DNA from: Bryum argenteum
Lineage: Eukaryota; Streptophyta; Bryopsida; Bryales; Bryaceae
Direction: 5' to 3'
Length of the DNA stretch: 64,000 nucleotides
Assembly (NCBI GenBank): GCA_037043015.1
Contig: CM073324.1
Span: 26,862,097 to 26,926,096 of the forward strand
Below the pieces are notes generated by a model, which was given only the letters and a program-made list of their open reading frames with translations, did no database searches and was not told the DNA's origin. Below are positions 22,360 to 36,100 of the stretch, piece by piece (position 1 is the first letter of the stretch; each line of letters begins with the position of its first letter). A program made the translations under genes and the position numbers.

Positions 22360-23960
22360 TGCGAGAAAGTCTCAAAATTGCCAAAAAACTACGTTCTCTT
22401 CATGCAAGGTGAATGTTTTTCAGATTTTGAGGTACTGTCAAGCATGTAACCGTAGGATCTAGTACCTAGCTTATATCTGCATATGTATATCAAATCTTAG
22501 ATTCAAATTTTTTACCAATTGTGAGATCGTAATGTTCAAAATTGAGGAATTTTTTTTTCCCTTGTTGTAGAAAGGGTAACTACTTTTTTTGAGGGCCAAA
22601 ATAACCAGTTTTGATATTAGGCTCTTCAAATTCTTGTTCCTCAGTGAGTTAAAAACTTCTCCCTTGTAAATTTACTCTTATACGGCCTATAGAACCTAAA
22701 GACATACTTGATTTTTTAAATGAAGGTAGGCTGAAATTCAAGTATAAAGGCCAATCTTTGACAATAAATATAGCATTTGAAGAATAATTGGATCCAGGAT
22801 CGGTAAGATCAGGCCAAAAGATGTTGTTTACATGTGAAAAAAAAAAAAAAAAAACTTGAAAAAAGTTAAATCTGAGTTTTTGGTGAATTTTGAAGTTTTT
22901 GTGATTTGACCCCTAAAGTCAAAGGAGGCCATCTTCATGTCCTTTGGGGTTTGGTCAGACTTACTATTTTTAAATCGCATGAAACTCAAAACGTTTGCAA
23001 GTTCAAAAGGTTTTCCATACGTTTCAAAAAAGTCCTTTGGAGCTTGAAAATTCCTCATACTTTAGGAGATATCCAATTTCCCCTTGTCTGGTGGCCATCA
23101 GGATATTAGCATTATGAACGGACACTTCATTCACGCCGGCCCCTTAAAAAGCGACCCGAGTTTCTATCTATCTATCTTAGGAGATATTACCTGTCGAAGT
23201 TTGAAATCACTATTCAAAATCTGCCCGGACTCGCCCAAACTGTGGTATATGCACATTTATTCTCAAAATCTGTCCAAAATCATTCAAATCACATAAACCT
23301 CAAAAATTCACCAAAATTTGATAATTTACTTGATTTCAAATCTTGTTTTACAGACATGAAAATAAGTTTTCCACACATGATCTCACCGTTGGGATTATCA
23401 ATCCGATTATTCCTCGCATTCCATATTTCTGGTCAAAGATCGGCCTTTGTACTTGAATTTCAGCATACCTCCATGTGAAAAATCAAGCATCTCTTTAGGT
23501 TTTATAGGTCATATGAGGTAAAAATTGTATAGACGTGTTCCTAACTCACCTAGAAATAAGAATGTGAATAGCCACACGTCAAAATTTTCTACCAAAAATG
23601 GTTTCTTTGGTCCTAAAAATAAACCCTTTCTACAACAAGGTAGAAAAACTTTTTCCCCAACTTTAAACATTATGATCTTACAATTGGTAAAGAATTTTAA
23701 TCCGAGATTTGATATACAAATACACATAAAAGTTAGTTACTAGATCCTACGGTTACATACTTCAAAACACCTCAAAATTTGAAATTTTTCTCCTTGCATG
23801 AAGAGAAAGTAGTATTAGGCAATTTTGAGACTTTTCGGGGTCACTCGACTTTATGGGTAAATTGAGCAGATATCGCAATTTGGGCAGATTTCGAATAGTG
23901 TTTGCAAACTTTGACTATGAATATCTCCTAAAGTACAAGGAATTTTGAAGCTCAAAAGGA
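22360..23960. repeat. Large diverged inverted repeat
   Basis: The left arm around 22375-22600 reads CATGCAAGGTGAA, GTAACCGTAGGATCTAGTA, CAATTGTGAGATC, then TTGTTGTAGAAAGGGT. The right arm around 23620-23820 carries the complements in reverse order: ACAACAAGGTAGAAA, GATCTTACAATTGGTAA, TAGATCCTACGGTTAC, CTTGCATGAAG. Further matching arms bracket both sides (AAAGTCAAAGGAGGCC near 22916). The spacer is about 1 kb. A related copy lies at 58690-59330. No transposase was seen. Confidence 0.6.
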
Positions 23961-25470
23961 CTCTTCGGAAAGATACAGAAATACTTTCCAACTTGCAGAA
24001 GCTTTCAACATCGTACGAGCTAAGAGCCTTGCCAGACTATCGGCAACTCGCTGACATGTGGTGGCTAGGTTTATGGCTACGAAGGCTTGGCGAGGTCAGC
24101 AATTGCCAGAGCGAGGTACCACACTCCCACAGAGCGGCAGTTTGTGGGCTTCAGAGCTTCGAGCCAACTTCGAGCTTCAAGCGTCAGTCGTAAATTGTGG
24201 GCCCGGTGCTGACTTGGCCGATGACATGGACCGGAAATGCAAGATTTCCAGGCTCTTCCGCCCGGTAGTTTTCTCCTGTGAGCTGATAGGACAGGTCACG
24301 TTGCATTTGCCGAAACTGCCTCTGGTGTGGTACTGCCCCTCTCCTCTCCGCCAATCGCTGCGGCCGCTACCTCCTCAGTGCCGGTACTTTGGCGACGCCT
24401 TGAATTGACCAAACCCTTATGGAGCAGAATATGGCCTCAGTCGATTTTAGGGGATTGGTTTCTAAATCAACACAGTGCTCTTGAACGAACCCAGTGAATC
24501 AAGACCCCGCCATGGTTGATCGGTTATGGAGCGCAGATGCAGACGAAGTGAGTTGGCAGGAAATAATGTGCATGATTTTCTGATTGATCAATCATTCATG
24601 GTGGTGTCTGGACACAATTGGGTGCAGGAAATGCATTGTCAAAGTCGCTTGCAGACACAGAAACTGGCTACTTTTCCTTTGACTAAGTCCTCTGGCCCAC
24701 TCCTGTAAGCATGTTCCTTGCACCTGCTTCACCGCGTCTCTGCCTGCTCAAACCGCGTCCCCAACAAACCCCATTTAAAGCAGCTCCTGCCTGCAATCAA
24801 TAATCAGTTCCATTCCAGCAATCGGTTCTGTTCCTGCTCTTTCATGCTCTTGCTTTGTCGGTACAGTTCGTAGTCTGCGGATTGGAGCTTGATCGAGCTG
24901 CGGGTTCTTCTTCGAGCCTGACGGAGGGAGGTTGGATCGTGTGCCTTGCCATCACAAATGCAAATCTTCCATCCTTGAGCAAGCGAAGCGCCCAGGACAG
25001 AGGGTTTGCGTCTTTGATGAGAAGGTCCAGATCATGCTTGAGGTTAGAATTGGGCTCCTTGCCTCCACAAATGCAAACCTTCCATCCTTCAACAAATCTG
25101 TACAGACTCTTGTACTAATTGATGGAGGATGGAGGTTTTGCATTTTTGATGGTGAGGATGATGTTCGTGAAGGTTGTGGGATTGTCTTAAGTAGAGCTTC
25201 TGTATGTCAACAATTCTGTTCGACGATGGAGAGCTTGTTGTACTCTTGATGGGAAGGTTTATATATCAGTTGTTCCTGATTGGTCTTTCTTTGATTTTTG
25301 TCTTGCTATTTGTTTGACCAATTTAATAAACAGCAGACCATCTCATATTGGAAATCGGTGGTTGATCTATCTGTGTAAAATGAAGTTTGCGAATGGTGAT
25401 GTTTCGAGTACCTGAAGTATCTCGATTGTGGTTCATGGACAATTCTTTCGTCTCTTGAAACTAATGAGGA
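23961..25470. other. GC-richer intergenic stretch, no supportable gene
   Basis: Several short frames of 60-116 codons overlap here. None gives a known domain or a consistent exon chain. The segment CACAAATGCAAAYCTTCCATCCTT occurs twice (24954 and 25062), a local duplication. It could be an old pseudogene. Confidence 0.3.
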
Positions 25471-26039
25471 CTGTTGTTACGTGTTACTCAGCTTATTCTT
25501 CAGTCTGCACAATCAATCTGCACATGCTTAGAATTGCCTCACACTGGAAAGTTGGAAAGCCCATTTACGACATACACAGAACATGAAGATTTTCTAAAAA
25601 TCTCACCCAATATTGTAGCAGTGATCATCTTGGTTCACGAAACGAGACTTTTTGTGCTTATCGATGATGCAAACAGAAAAGGGTAGTAGTGTTCCGAAAC
25701 TAACAAAGCGATGGTTGTTTAGAAGTCTGATTAGTCTGATTAGCACCACAGCGAGGCAGTGGAAGCAAGATTCAAAATCTCTGATGTTTTTTACAAGAAT
25801 CCCGTCGCCAGGTTTCTAGAGTCTTAAAAATCATAAAAGTAGATAGTGTCTTGGAAGTCATCGAGGTTGTGCATGTGGTATGGAGTAAGAAATCCATATG
25901 GAATTTGGTTTGGGCAGAAGCCAAAACGGAGAATTGCTTTATGTGACTATCCAACTCATAAAGCAAGCTTCTCGAAGCTCATCAAAATGTCCAATTACAA
26001 CTCAATATAAATATGATTAATCCTGCACTTGTCAATATG
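25471..26039. other. Intergenic, no gene seen
   Basis: Short frames only, with no domain or element boundary recognised. Confidence 0.35.
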
Positions 26040-26800
26040 TAAACCTTTAACCATTCCCCCCCTAAAGGTTCGAAGGATTTGAAGAAAAACTTAGATGTGT
26101 TATAAAATATGGATTTTGTATAGTAAGAGCCCATGACGTATAGGGTATCTCCACTGACGGAATATCCTAACGTCCGGGCTCCTGCTCCATAACACACTTT
26201 CCGGGTCCGGTTGCCTGGGTTATTTTTTGTAAGGTGCGTTATGCCGCAATCCCCCCTTTGGAGCGGGCATTACGGGACCGGAGCTCCCGTAAAATGAACG
26301 GGCTTGAAACCAGAAAGTGTGTTACGTAACCCTTATGATGTAGCGTTCCAAAGATAGTGTAGAGACCTTAAACACGAAATTTGATTTATACATTCAAATT
26401 TCCTAAGATAGGTGTTTTTTTCATAATCGACTAAAAAGAGTAAAACTTTGAAAATCAATATTAAGCATAATATTTATTATTAGTAATTAGACTGACATGA
26501 TTGACTAAAATCACATATTGTATGATAAAATGGAGAGAGGCCACGAGTAACCTATGAGAGACCATATTAGTTTCCCAAAATAGTAAGTTTTCCTACATTA
26601 AGAAAACCTTGCCGTGTTTGTGTTTGAAGGCTTATTGTGAACAATCTATAAATCCAAACTAGGTTTTGTAAACTGGTTGTGATTTCCAACTCACCAAACT
26701 TCTGGAATGTTGAAAAAAAAATCTTTATTATCTGGGTATAGCTCCTCAAAATACAATATCGACCATAAATTGGTTGACCGGGCTCTTAGGGGTTAATGAA
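26040..26800. repeat. Dispersed AT-rich repeat, copy 2, with a GC-rich insert
   Basis: Diverged copy of 21380-21980. At about 26150-26335 a GC-richer block not seen in copy 1 interrupts it. This block contains an inverted pair, AACACACTTTCCGG near 26189 and CCAGAAAGTGTGTT near 26309, which suggests an inserted small element. Confidence 0.5.
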
Positions 26801-27466
26801 TGGGAGAGGGCCACCATTTTACATGCTGCTGGTATTGTCATTGCACCAATATACCAGCAAGTATACCAAGACCACTCTTTACCACAGTTTATCTACTGCT
26901 AGTTTGTGTGTAGAGGAGAGAGTATACCACCGACAAACTCCACTGTACACGTAGGATGTACGTAGAGCCCTTTTGTACTAGTGATGGTTCTATAGATATT
27001 GGAGTATGTTAGGTCTAAGGTGAATTCATCCTCTTCATACATACATCAATTATATTAACATATACATTCATCATAAATTTTTAAATGTAATGAAAAATGC
27101 CATGTTGTTGGATGGTGGCTATATTGGTTTCAAAATAATTTAAATTTTGAAATTGAGCATATGGTGGTAGATTGGTTTTTAAGTTCTTCGAAAGTTTATG
27201 AGTAGTTGAAACTAGAGAGATTCATATGTTTGTTAAAAGATCTGAATTTGAACTTTCCGTTATGATCTATCAAAGGGCATAAGCGTTGATGTTGGTGGAT
27301 TACTCAAACCAGAGGCTCAATAGCCTTGATGGTTGCAATTACTTGTGATCCGTCACTTCTTTCCAAATTATGACAAACTTGCCATAATCCATCTTTCTAA
27401 CCTCTTTTCTTTTGCAATGTTGCCTCATTGTCGGACTTCCCCACTCCCATGGCCAAAGATTTTTTT
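26801..27466. other. Intergenic, AT-rich
   Basis: No gene or clear element boundary. Several short palindromic stretches occur around 26820-26950. Confidence 0.35.
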
Positions 27467-27699
27467 TTAACCCTTAAAAGTCCCTTGGGGATAGTATGTA
27501 CGCTGTCGTATAATTAGGATTTGCTACCAACAAGAAACTCTTAACTGGAATCGTAATAGCTCACTAGAACTGCATTAATTCAAATGTCAACTTCTTCTTT
27601 GAACTCAAACCCATTAAAGGTGTGCATTCACTCCAAATACAACCAAAATACACCGTATTCTACTGGTCGCCACGGCACTCTCAGACCTTTAAGGGTTAA
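27467..27699. mobile_element. TTAA-flanked MITE, piggyBac-like ends, copy D
   Basis: The element at 27471-27695 begins CCCTTAAAAGTC and ends GACCTTTAAGGG, with TTAA on both sides (27467-27470 and 27696-27699). It has the same ends as copy A but a different, shorter interior (225 bp), so it represents a second subfamily. Confidence 0.6.
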
Positions 27700-29450
27700 A
27701 ATCCAAATATGAGCAATTATCCCCAAAACTAGAAGCTTCTTGCACTCAATTTGTCCTCCAAAAATCACTATTGTGCAAGTAGTTCTAATAAAACACTTAC
27801 AATAAATTAGACCTTATTCAGCACCTATAGAAAAAACCCCAAGATGAATAATCACCGAGATGAGAGAAGGGGAGAGCTTCGAACATTTTCGCCTCATCCA
27901 AAATGTTGTTTGTTACATTTGGCCCAATTGAGGATAAATGCAACATCAATTTCTTTTCACTAAGACTACAATTGATTTGGCATTTATACCATCAAAATTT
28001 GTCAAAAGTAGACATCAAATGATAAGATTATGGTTCCTCAAAGTTTCACCTTTTCATCCATAACACTAAATTTGAAACTTGAGGTGCTTAAATCCGAAGG
28101 GCCATGATATGTTATTAAGAATTAAGTCCCACTTCAATATGGTAATTGGAAAATTCACAATGATGACCAACAATAGAATAGCAATAGGTATATATCTTTT
28201 ATATTTTCTCTAGTTGTTTCATTATTGTTCAAATTGTTGATATATTTGCAAGATGAGATGCTAAAGCTCATTGTGGAAGAGATTTTATTACGTGGCATAA
28301 TTTGTAATAAATGTAATAAATTTGTACAACTTAACCTTTGATAGAGATGTGTTGAAAAAATAGTACGATGTTTTATCCCAAAAAGTTGCTATAGAAGATC
28401 AATGAGCAAATGAATAATAAAAGGAAAGTCACCTAGTTGCTCATCCTCCTTGTTATTAAGAAGTGTTACCCTTTCCCAATTAATGAGGCAATTGGATTAT
28501 GCATGAATTCTATCATAAGAAAAAATATTTTGTTACATGGTTAAAGGTGCATTTTCTCTAAGAAATACAAACACTAGAAAAAAGTGTCCTCATTACACCC
28601 CATGACTACACCAGAGGATTGTAATGGTGTATCAATGGCAAAACCTTGTCGTGCAACACTATTGTTACAAACTAAAAAACCCTAATTTAACCATTTGGCG
28701 GAACCATGAATTGCGCGCATGTAACAAGCCCATGACCCGAGCGCCACGTTGGCAACCACGCAACCAAATCAGGATTCTCAGCATTGGATTTCATAGGTCA
28801 TTGATATGACTATTTACCTTAGGTACTTGCCGTTTGTACATCCAATCTTGAGGCTACTATTGTGAGCCGTGTGCTTGCTGAACTTAACTTGAGAGTATGT
28901 AGGCCTCAACACCGCAAGATTATATTATGTTGAATTCAACAACAAATTGACCATTTTTTTGGTCATTTTCTCATTTGCTTGTGCGATTTGTGCGTTCACA
29001 TGCTCGGCGACAAACGCTATCGCTTTTGCGGTTCATCAAGATATGCACGCTTTTGTTATTATTTTGTCATTTTGATAGATTTTTGGTCTTGGTGTTTTAC
29101 ACCCACGGCCATTGCGCACCACAAAGGGTATGGTGAGCACCGTGGATGTACTCGGAGGTGACAATTCTGGATTTGGACGGACACTTTTTTGCTAGTATGA
29201 TATAAGACAATCAAATGTCGGACACTTTTTTGCTAGTATGATATAAGACAATCAAATGTGAAAAGTTGAAAAGGAAATTCCTCAACTCGAAGAATGTGAA
29301 ACATACCCTCATCTTGGAAGATGCTTGAAAGCACGTACAACATTTCTAGAGAATTTAATTTGTTCAAGTATTTTCCAACACACTATGAGTTGCTCATTAA
29401 TTTCAACTTATCGTCTCTCTATATAATTGCAATTTAACTACCGGGACACG
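27700..29450. other. AT-rich intergenic DNA with one tandem duplication
   Basis: A 41-base unit (CGGACACTTTTTTGCTAGTA and onward) is repeated exactly at 29178-29218 and 29219-29259. Otherwise only short frames are present. Confidence 0.5.
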
Positions 29451-30162
29451 TCGTCATAGAAAGTGGCGTGTTCCCTCAGTGACTGGGAACTTCGAAGAAG
29501 CTTGCGGACGGGCACTTTTGTTCCCGGGCAGTTGGCGCCATTCCGGTTAACATACGATCCTCATACGACCCGTATAATACAGAGGGCAGCTGCCAAAATA
29601 GTCGGGCAGGAGACAAGAATGGAGGACGAGCCCATCTCAACCGTCGCTTCATTTCCGCCAATAATCGACGGTATGGATTCATCAGAGCCCTAATATGTTC
29701 ACCCATCGTAGATTCTCTTTGAATGGGAACAGGGCGCTCCCAGGCGCGGAGACAACGACCGTTCCGAGAGCAATTCAAATTTGAATTCAAAAAAGGCCAT
29801 GGAGTGCAATGCATGTATATTCTTGAGGGCAGTCATCTCCCTCAGATTGCTGCCACTCCCATTCGCAGGTAGGTCGATCAGTGAGGCCTCTCTGCATCGT
29901 TGTGGTCGCTTCCGATCCCGTTTCACCTTAGTCCAAATTGTTCGTAGTTTCGCTGCCATTTCTAAGAGTTTTAGCAAGTGCCGGTGATCATTGTCAGTTT
30001 TCAATAGCTTTTGTTTTGTTGTCCCGAGTTGAGCAATTTTTGAGAGAGTTTCATCAGAGTAAGGGGGTGCAATTTCGAGCCGGGAGAGGTCATTTTTGGC
30101 ATCCATTAGTCTTCGTGTAGTCCGTTGAGGTGTTCGAGGTATTAAGCGGGAAACTTTTCAAG
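29451..30162 (+). promoter_or_regulatory. Promoter and 5' leader region of topoisomerase II
   Basis: GC content rises from about 29450 up to the start codon at 30163. No clear TATA element could be assigned. Minus-strand open frames (29476-29814 and 29699-30106) lie here and are treated under rejected items. Confidence 0.35.
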
Positions 30163-33100
30163 ATGGATGACTACGACTATGGTGAGGTGGAGAACGTCGC
30201 AGTCGCGAAGAAGAAGGTGAGAGCCGATTCCTCCGAGTATCTGATCTTATTTGCATTGAGATTTTCATTCCGTGTGCCCGCGTACGTGCTTCGCTGGTTC
30301 CTCGTTCAGCATTGAAAATATTGCTCTTCTGGTCAGCCAAGCCTTTGTCTGTACTGAGAAGTGTGTCGCCAGTCTTCCTACGTTCAGTTCCTGAAGTGCG
30401 GAATATAGTGTACAGTCACCTGGATTAATGGCAATGCCTTCTTGTTCTGTTAGGCTGTACGCTCGGAAAATACGTTATAGTGATCCTTTTTATCATACAG
30501 TATCTGTTGTTAAGTGTTTTAGTACTAGGCAACTAGAGCACTTTAAATTACGGCAGTGAAACCTTGGATTCTTTCGTCAACTTGTATGTTCTCATTATCG
30601 TCATCACGTGGTTCGCAATGCAGAGCAATTAATATTAACCTTTTGATTTTTCTGCTCAAGCTCTTTATGAGAGCGTCAACTGCATTCTTTCTTTATACTA
30701 TTACCTGGTTCAACGACTCGTGGACAGTTAGCTTCTGCTTTTTTTATTGTCTTCGAATGCGTATCTTCTTGAAAGCCTGAAGCACAGAAGTATTTCTTTG
30801 GAGCAATCTTGATATGTACACTTCTATAAATATATCGTTTTCTGCTCACCGATGTCACGCGAACAAACACACCTATTTTTTCTGGGTGAACCTTATCATT
30901 TCTGACGAATGAACTGAACGCAGGTTTCTAAGACGAAAGAGAAAGTTGTCAAGGCTTCTAGGCCTGCCAAAGTTGCGCTTCAATCTAGCTCCGGCTTCAA
31001 TGTCGATGCTAATGTCGTCGACGAAAAAGCTCCCAAGGCGTCTAAACGTGAGCCTCAAGGTGACAAATCCATTGAGGAGACATATCAGAAGAAAACTCAG
31101 CTTGAGCACATCCTGCTGAGACCCGACACTTACGTCGGGAGCATAGAAAAGCACACTCAGACCCTATGGGTGTACGAGGATGAGAAAATGGTGAATCGGA
31201 ATGTCACTTTTGTTCCCGGTCTATACAAGATTTTTGACGAGATCTTGGTGAACGCTGCTGATAACAAGCAGCGCGATCCGTCCATGGACTCTGTAAAGGT
31301 TAGTTTGACGACCTTGTTCCTCGTCAATTGGGCATAAGTGTGTCTTTAGAATAGTAAATTTAAAGAATTCGTTCTCAATCATATGGTGCCTTGATCCAGG
31401 TGGAAATCGATATCGAGCAGAACTTTATTAGCGTTTACAACAATGGTGACGGTGTACCTGTTGAGATCCACAAAGAGGAAGGTGTGTATGTTCCCGAGAT
31501 GATTTTCGGACATCTCCTTACCAGCAGCAATTACAACGACTCTGAGAAGAAGACCACTGGAGGCCGGAACGGGTATGGAGCGAAGCTCGCCAACATCTTC
31601 TCGACGGAGTTCACAATTGAAACAGCAGACGGGAAACGGCAGCGGCGATACAAACAGGTATGGGGTTTATTCATGCGATTTTAGTCTGGCAGTTCATGCA
31701 TTCCTTGAGTACTCTGAAGAGGAAACTACATCGATGCTTGTCGTGAACGTGCCACTAAATCTTGGTATTTGGCTTCGATTTTGCAGGTATTCAGGAATAA
31801 CATGAGCGACAAGACTGAGCCGAAGATCACTACATGCAAGGCAAATGAGAATTGGACGAAAGTTTCTTTCAAACCCGATCTTTCTAAGTTTAACATGACC
31901 CACCTGGAGAGCGATGTGGTTGCCTTGATGAGCAAGCGTGTGATGGATATCGCTGGTTGCTTGGGGAAAGGCTGCAAAGTAGAGCTCAACGGCAAACGCC
32001 TCCCAGTGAAATCTTTTCAAGACTACGTTGGACTTTACCTTGCCGTGGCGAACGCCAACCGAGAGGAGCCCTTGCCGAGGTTTGTCTAATAAATTAGTTG
32101 GTATCTCATTGCATTGTTGACAGACTGTCGCTGCTGCAGTTCATGTTTCTCCCTTCTAAACATCTCGTCATTCGCAGGCTGTGGTTTATTAAGATTTCTC
32201 CAGATGTCAAGAATCCGAATGAGCGTATCAACCAATCATCCTCATTACATCTCATGTTGCATAGCGTACTCATTGACGCTAAATGATTGCTGCTCTTTCA
32301 GAATCTACGAGAAAGTTAGTGACCGGTGGGAGGTGTGCGTCAGTCTAAGTGACGGCCAATTCAATCAGGTGCGTTGACCATGCTACGCAGTGCCCCTGTG
32401 TGTCCCTGTGTGTCATCTGAGTGGAGATATTTACAGTAGAAGAATGTGTTCAACCCTCGTATGATCTGTGCATCTCCGAGAACTGAAATTGAGTGACTTT
32501 GCAGGTGAGTTTCTGTAACAGCATTGCCACCATCAGAGGAGGTACCCATGTGGCGTACGTGTCCGACCAGATTGTTTCCCACGTCCTAGCACTCGTCAAC
32601 AAGAAAAACAAGACTGCCGGAGTGAAGCCGTTTCAGATTAGGAATCACATGTGGGTATTTGTCAATGCACTTATCGACAATCCCACGTTTGACTCTCAAA
32701 CAAAAGAGACCCTGACGACTCGTGCCAGCAGTTTTGGGTCCAAGTGCGAATTATCAGACGAATTTCTAAAGAAAGGTAGGACGCAGATCTTGAGGTTTCT
32801 TTTATGATGTGATGCATGGAATGCATATGAAGGCCCCTACGAGCGATATTCTGAGTCCTGGCTTCGGTTCCTTTCTTTGTTCACACCAGTATAAAATTTC
32901 TTGCGACTCCGCAGCTTCTTATTGTGACTTCCGTGCACGATTGCTGCAGTTGCGAAGTGTGGAGTTGTAGAGAACGTGTTGACTTGGGCCGACTTTAAGC
33001 AGAGCAAGGAGCTGAAGAAGAACGATGGTGCCAAGCGACAGCGCATTACTGGTATCCCCAAACTTGACGATGCGAACGATGCCGGTGGGAAAGCTTCGGA

Positions 33101-36100
33101 GCAATGTACTCTGATTCTCACAGAGGGGGACTCTGCCAAAGCTCTTGCTGTAAGCTTTGAGCCTTTTATTCTTGTCAGTCACGAGTTGAAAGATTGATGC
33201 AGCAGCGTGGCGGTTAAGTTCGCTTCAGACAGCAATGTCCATTTAAGCATGAAACAAGCTGCAGGGTTTGACTTCGCGTTAACGTTGGTAATTTGGCAGA
33301 TGAGTGGAATCAGCGTTGTGGGGCGTGACAAGTACGGAGTTTTCCCACTACGAGGAAAGCTTTTGAACGTAAGGGAAGCCAGCCACAAGCAGATCATGGA
33401 AAATGCAGAGATCACGAACATTAAACGTATCCTTGGACTCCAGCACGGAAAGGATTATGACAGCACGAAGTCACTCCGATACGGGCATCTCATGATTATG
33501 ACCGACCAGGTCTGCACTACCTTTCGCGCGCTGTACTACTTCAGATAACGCGCTGAACCATGTATCTGATTAGGTCGCGGGGATTTGTTTCTTTCGGAAA
33601 TTTCCTCCACTTTGGTCTTGATGGGGATATCAGACTAGACAGATGCTGACATGGTTTCGTATTTGGTTACAGGATCACGACGGATCGCACATCAAAGGAC
33701 TGCTTATCAACTTCATTCACTCATTCTGGCCCTCGCTACTGAAGATTCCGTCGTTCTTGGTGGAGTTTATCACCCCAATCGTGAAGGTATACCGACTCTT
33801 ATCACTTTCAAGAAACTGATTTGGTTTCTGAGATGACCGAATGGTGGTAGTGACGGATGTTTCATAAGTCCTTACTCAGATCTTTCTGTGCAGGCAACGA
33901 ATAAGCAAAAGACTCTGGCATTTTACACCATGCCGGAGTACGAGGCTTGGAAGGAATCCCTGAATGGAGAAACGAAGGGCTGGACGATCAAGTACTATAA
34001 GGTTTGAGCACAAGGATGGCATTGTACTTCCTACACTTTCTATCTAATCGTGCCTTCGGTATATTTAAGGCACTGTCTTGAAGCTGGCAAGTTAGTTGAC
34101 ACAAGTCTGGTGCTATAGGGTCTCGGTACTTCAACATCAAAAGAAGGAAAGGAGTACTTCCGTGAACTGGTGAGGCACAAGAAGGACTTTGCGTGGCAGA
34201 GCCAAATGGATGGTGATGCCATTGAGATGGCCTTCAGCAAGAAAAAGATCGAGGCGCGAAAGACTTGGTTGCGCCACTATGAGGTAGAGTAACGCATCCA
34301 CAGTATGGATCTTACAACTCACTTGCACTGTTGCCCCTCAGGTACAAGGGGAACTAGTGCTCGACCGAGGGTCGCAGTGTTTCTAAAATCCGAGTCTTCC
34401 AGTTACTCTTGTAGCTTCAGTACTTTCTGATTTCTTAGTCCAGGTCACCAAGGCACAGATCATTCCCCTCGAAAGACTTTCGTATATATTGACTTATGTT
34501 GCAAGAAATGTCACCATACCTTGACTCCCTGTTGAATCTGAATGGCGCAGCCTGGAACCTTCCTCGACATGACCGCAGAGAAAATTAACTACTGCGATTT
34601 TGTCAACAAGGAGCTCATTCTGTTCTCAATGGCCGACCTCTCCAGATCTATTCCATCCATGGTGGATGGATTGAAACCCGGCCAGCGGAAAATCTTGTTC
34701 TGCTGCTTCAAAAGGAACTTTGTCACGCAAGCTAAGGTCAGAATATTGATGATCCGTAGTATTCAACCAGTATACTTCCAACATTCCAGACTTCCATCCG
34801 GATAGCACTAAATGCTATCGCAACATCCATTTGTATCTTTTGGTATCTTGATACTGACTTCGCCTGAAAATAGGTTGCGCAATTCTCGGGATACGTGTCA
34901 GAGCATTCGGCGTACCATCACGGAGAGGCGAGTCTGGCGGGCACCATTATCGGTATGGCGCAGAACTTTGTTGGAAGTAACAACATCAATCTTCTGTCCC
35001 CCGAGGGTCAATTCGGAACTCGTGAACAGGTATGGCGGTAGAATGTGGAGTGATTATATGCATAGAATTAGTGTATATTCATACTTCGAGTCCCAAACGA
35101 GCAGCTTCACTGATATTGATAGCTCATAATATGTCTCTATGCAGGGAGGTAAAAACCACGCCAGTCCACGTTACATTTTCACTTGCTTGGCACCCATCAC
35201 ACGTGCTTTATTTCCTCAAGCAGACGACATTCTTCTTGACTACATGAAAGAGGACGGACAGTCTATTGAGCCGAACTGGTACTGCCCCATTCTCCCATTG
35301 GTGCTTGTGAATGGTAGCGAAGGTATTGGCACAGGATGGAGCTCCTTCGTTCCGAATTACAACCCACGGGACATTGTGGCCAATCTCCGCCGTCTACTTG
35401 CAGATGAGGAGATGGTACCAATGCACCCATGGTACAAGCACTTCAAGGTACAGTTATTTTACACAACAACGTGACCCTTGTCTTTCACTTCAGCACTATT
35501 CACAGAACTGAAGGATGTTCTAGATGTGTTCCATCTCCAAGGTGAAGTACCTGACTGTCCAGCATGGCTCATAATATTTCAGGGCAGTATCGAGTGCTCA
35601 GCAACGAAAGATAGCGGTATGACATACACTATCACGGGTATTATTGATCAAGTTGACGAAACGACTATCAAGATCTCGGAGCTTCCGGTGCGCAAGTGGA
35701 CACAAGACTACAAGGAGTTCCTGGATGTCATGATGACTCCCACAGACAAGAACAAAGAGCCTTTCATTAAGGTGTTTTTCTGCCGCAGTTTGTTTTGTAA
35801 TTGGAATTAAATCCTCTCGTCGCCAGTGTTCTCGTTGAACTCCGTCTTTTTAGTGAGACTGATGACGTGCATTTCATGACGCAGGACTTCCGAGAGCATA
35901 ACACCGACACGAAAGTGCACTTCGAGCTGCAACTTTCAGAAGAAAACATGGCAATTGCACTGTCCGAAGGTCTGACGAAGAAATTCAAGCTGACCACCAC
36001 CATAAGCACAAGTAACATGCATCTGTTTGATGCGAAGGGCATCATCAAGAAATACGACACCCCAGAACAAAGTACGACTCGTAACTCTATCGTAATCGCG

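Noticed and set aside
29699-30106. 135-codon minus-strand ATG frame divergent from topoisomerase II
   Set aside because: It overlaps the likely leader of the topoisomerase gene, ends 57 bases from its start codon, and shows no domain. A transcript would be needed to accept it.
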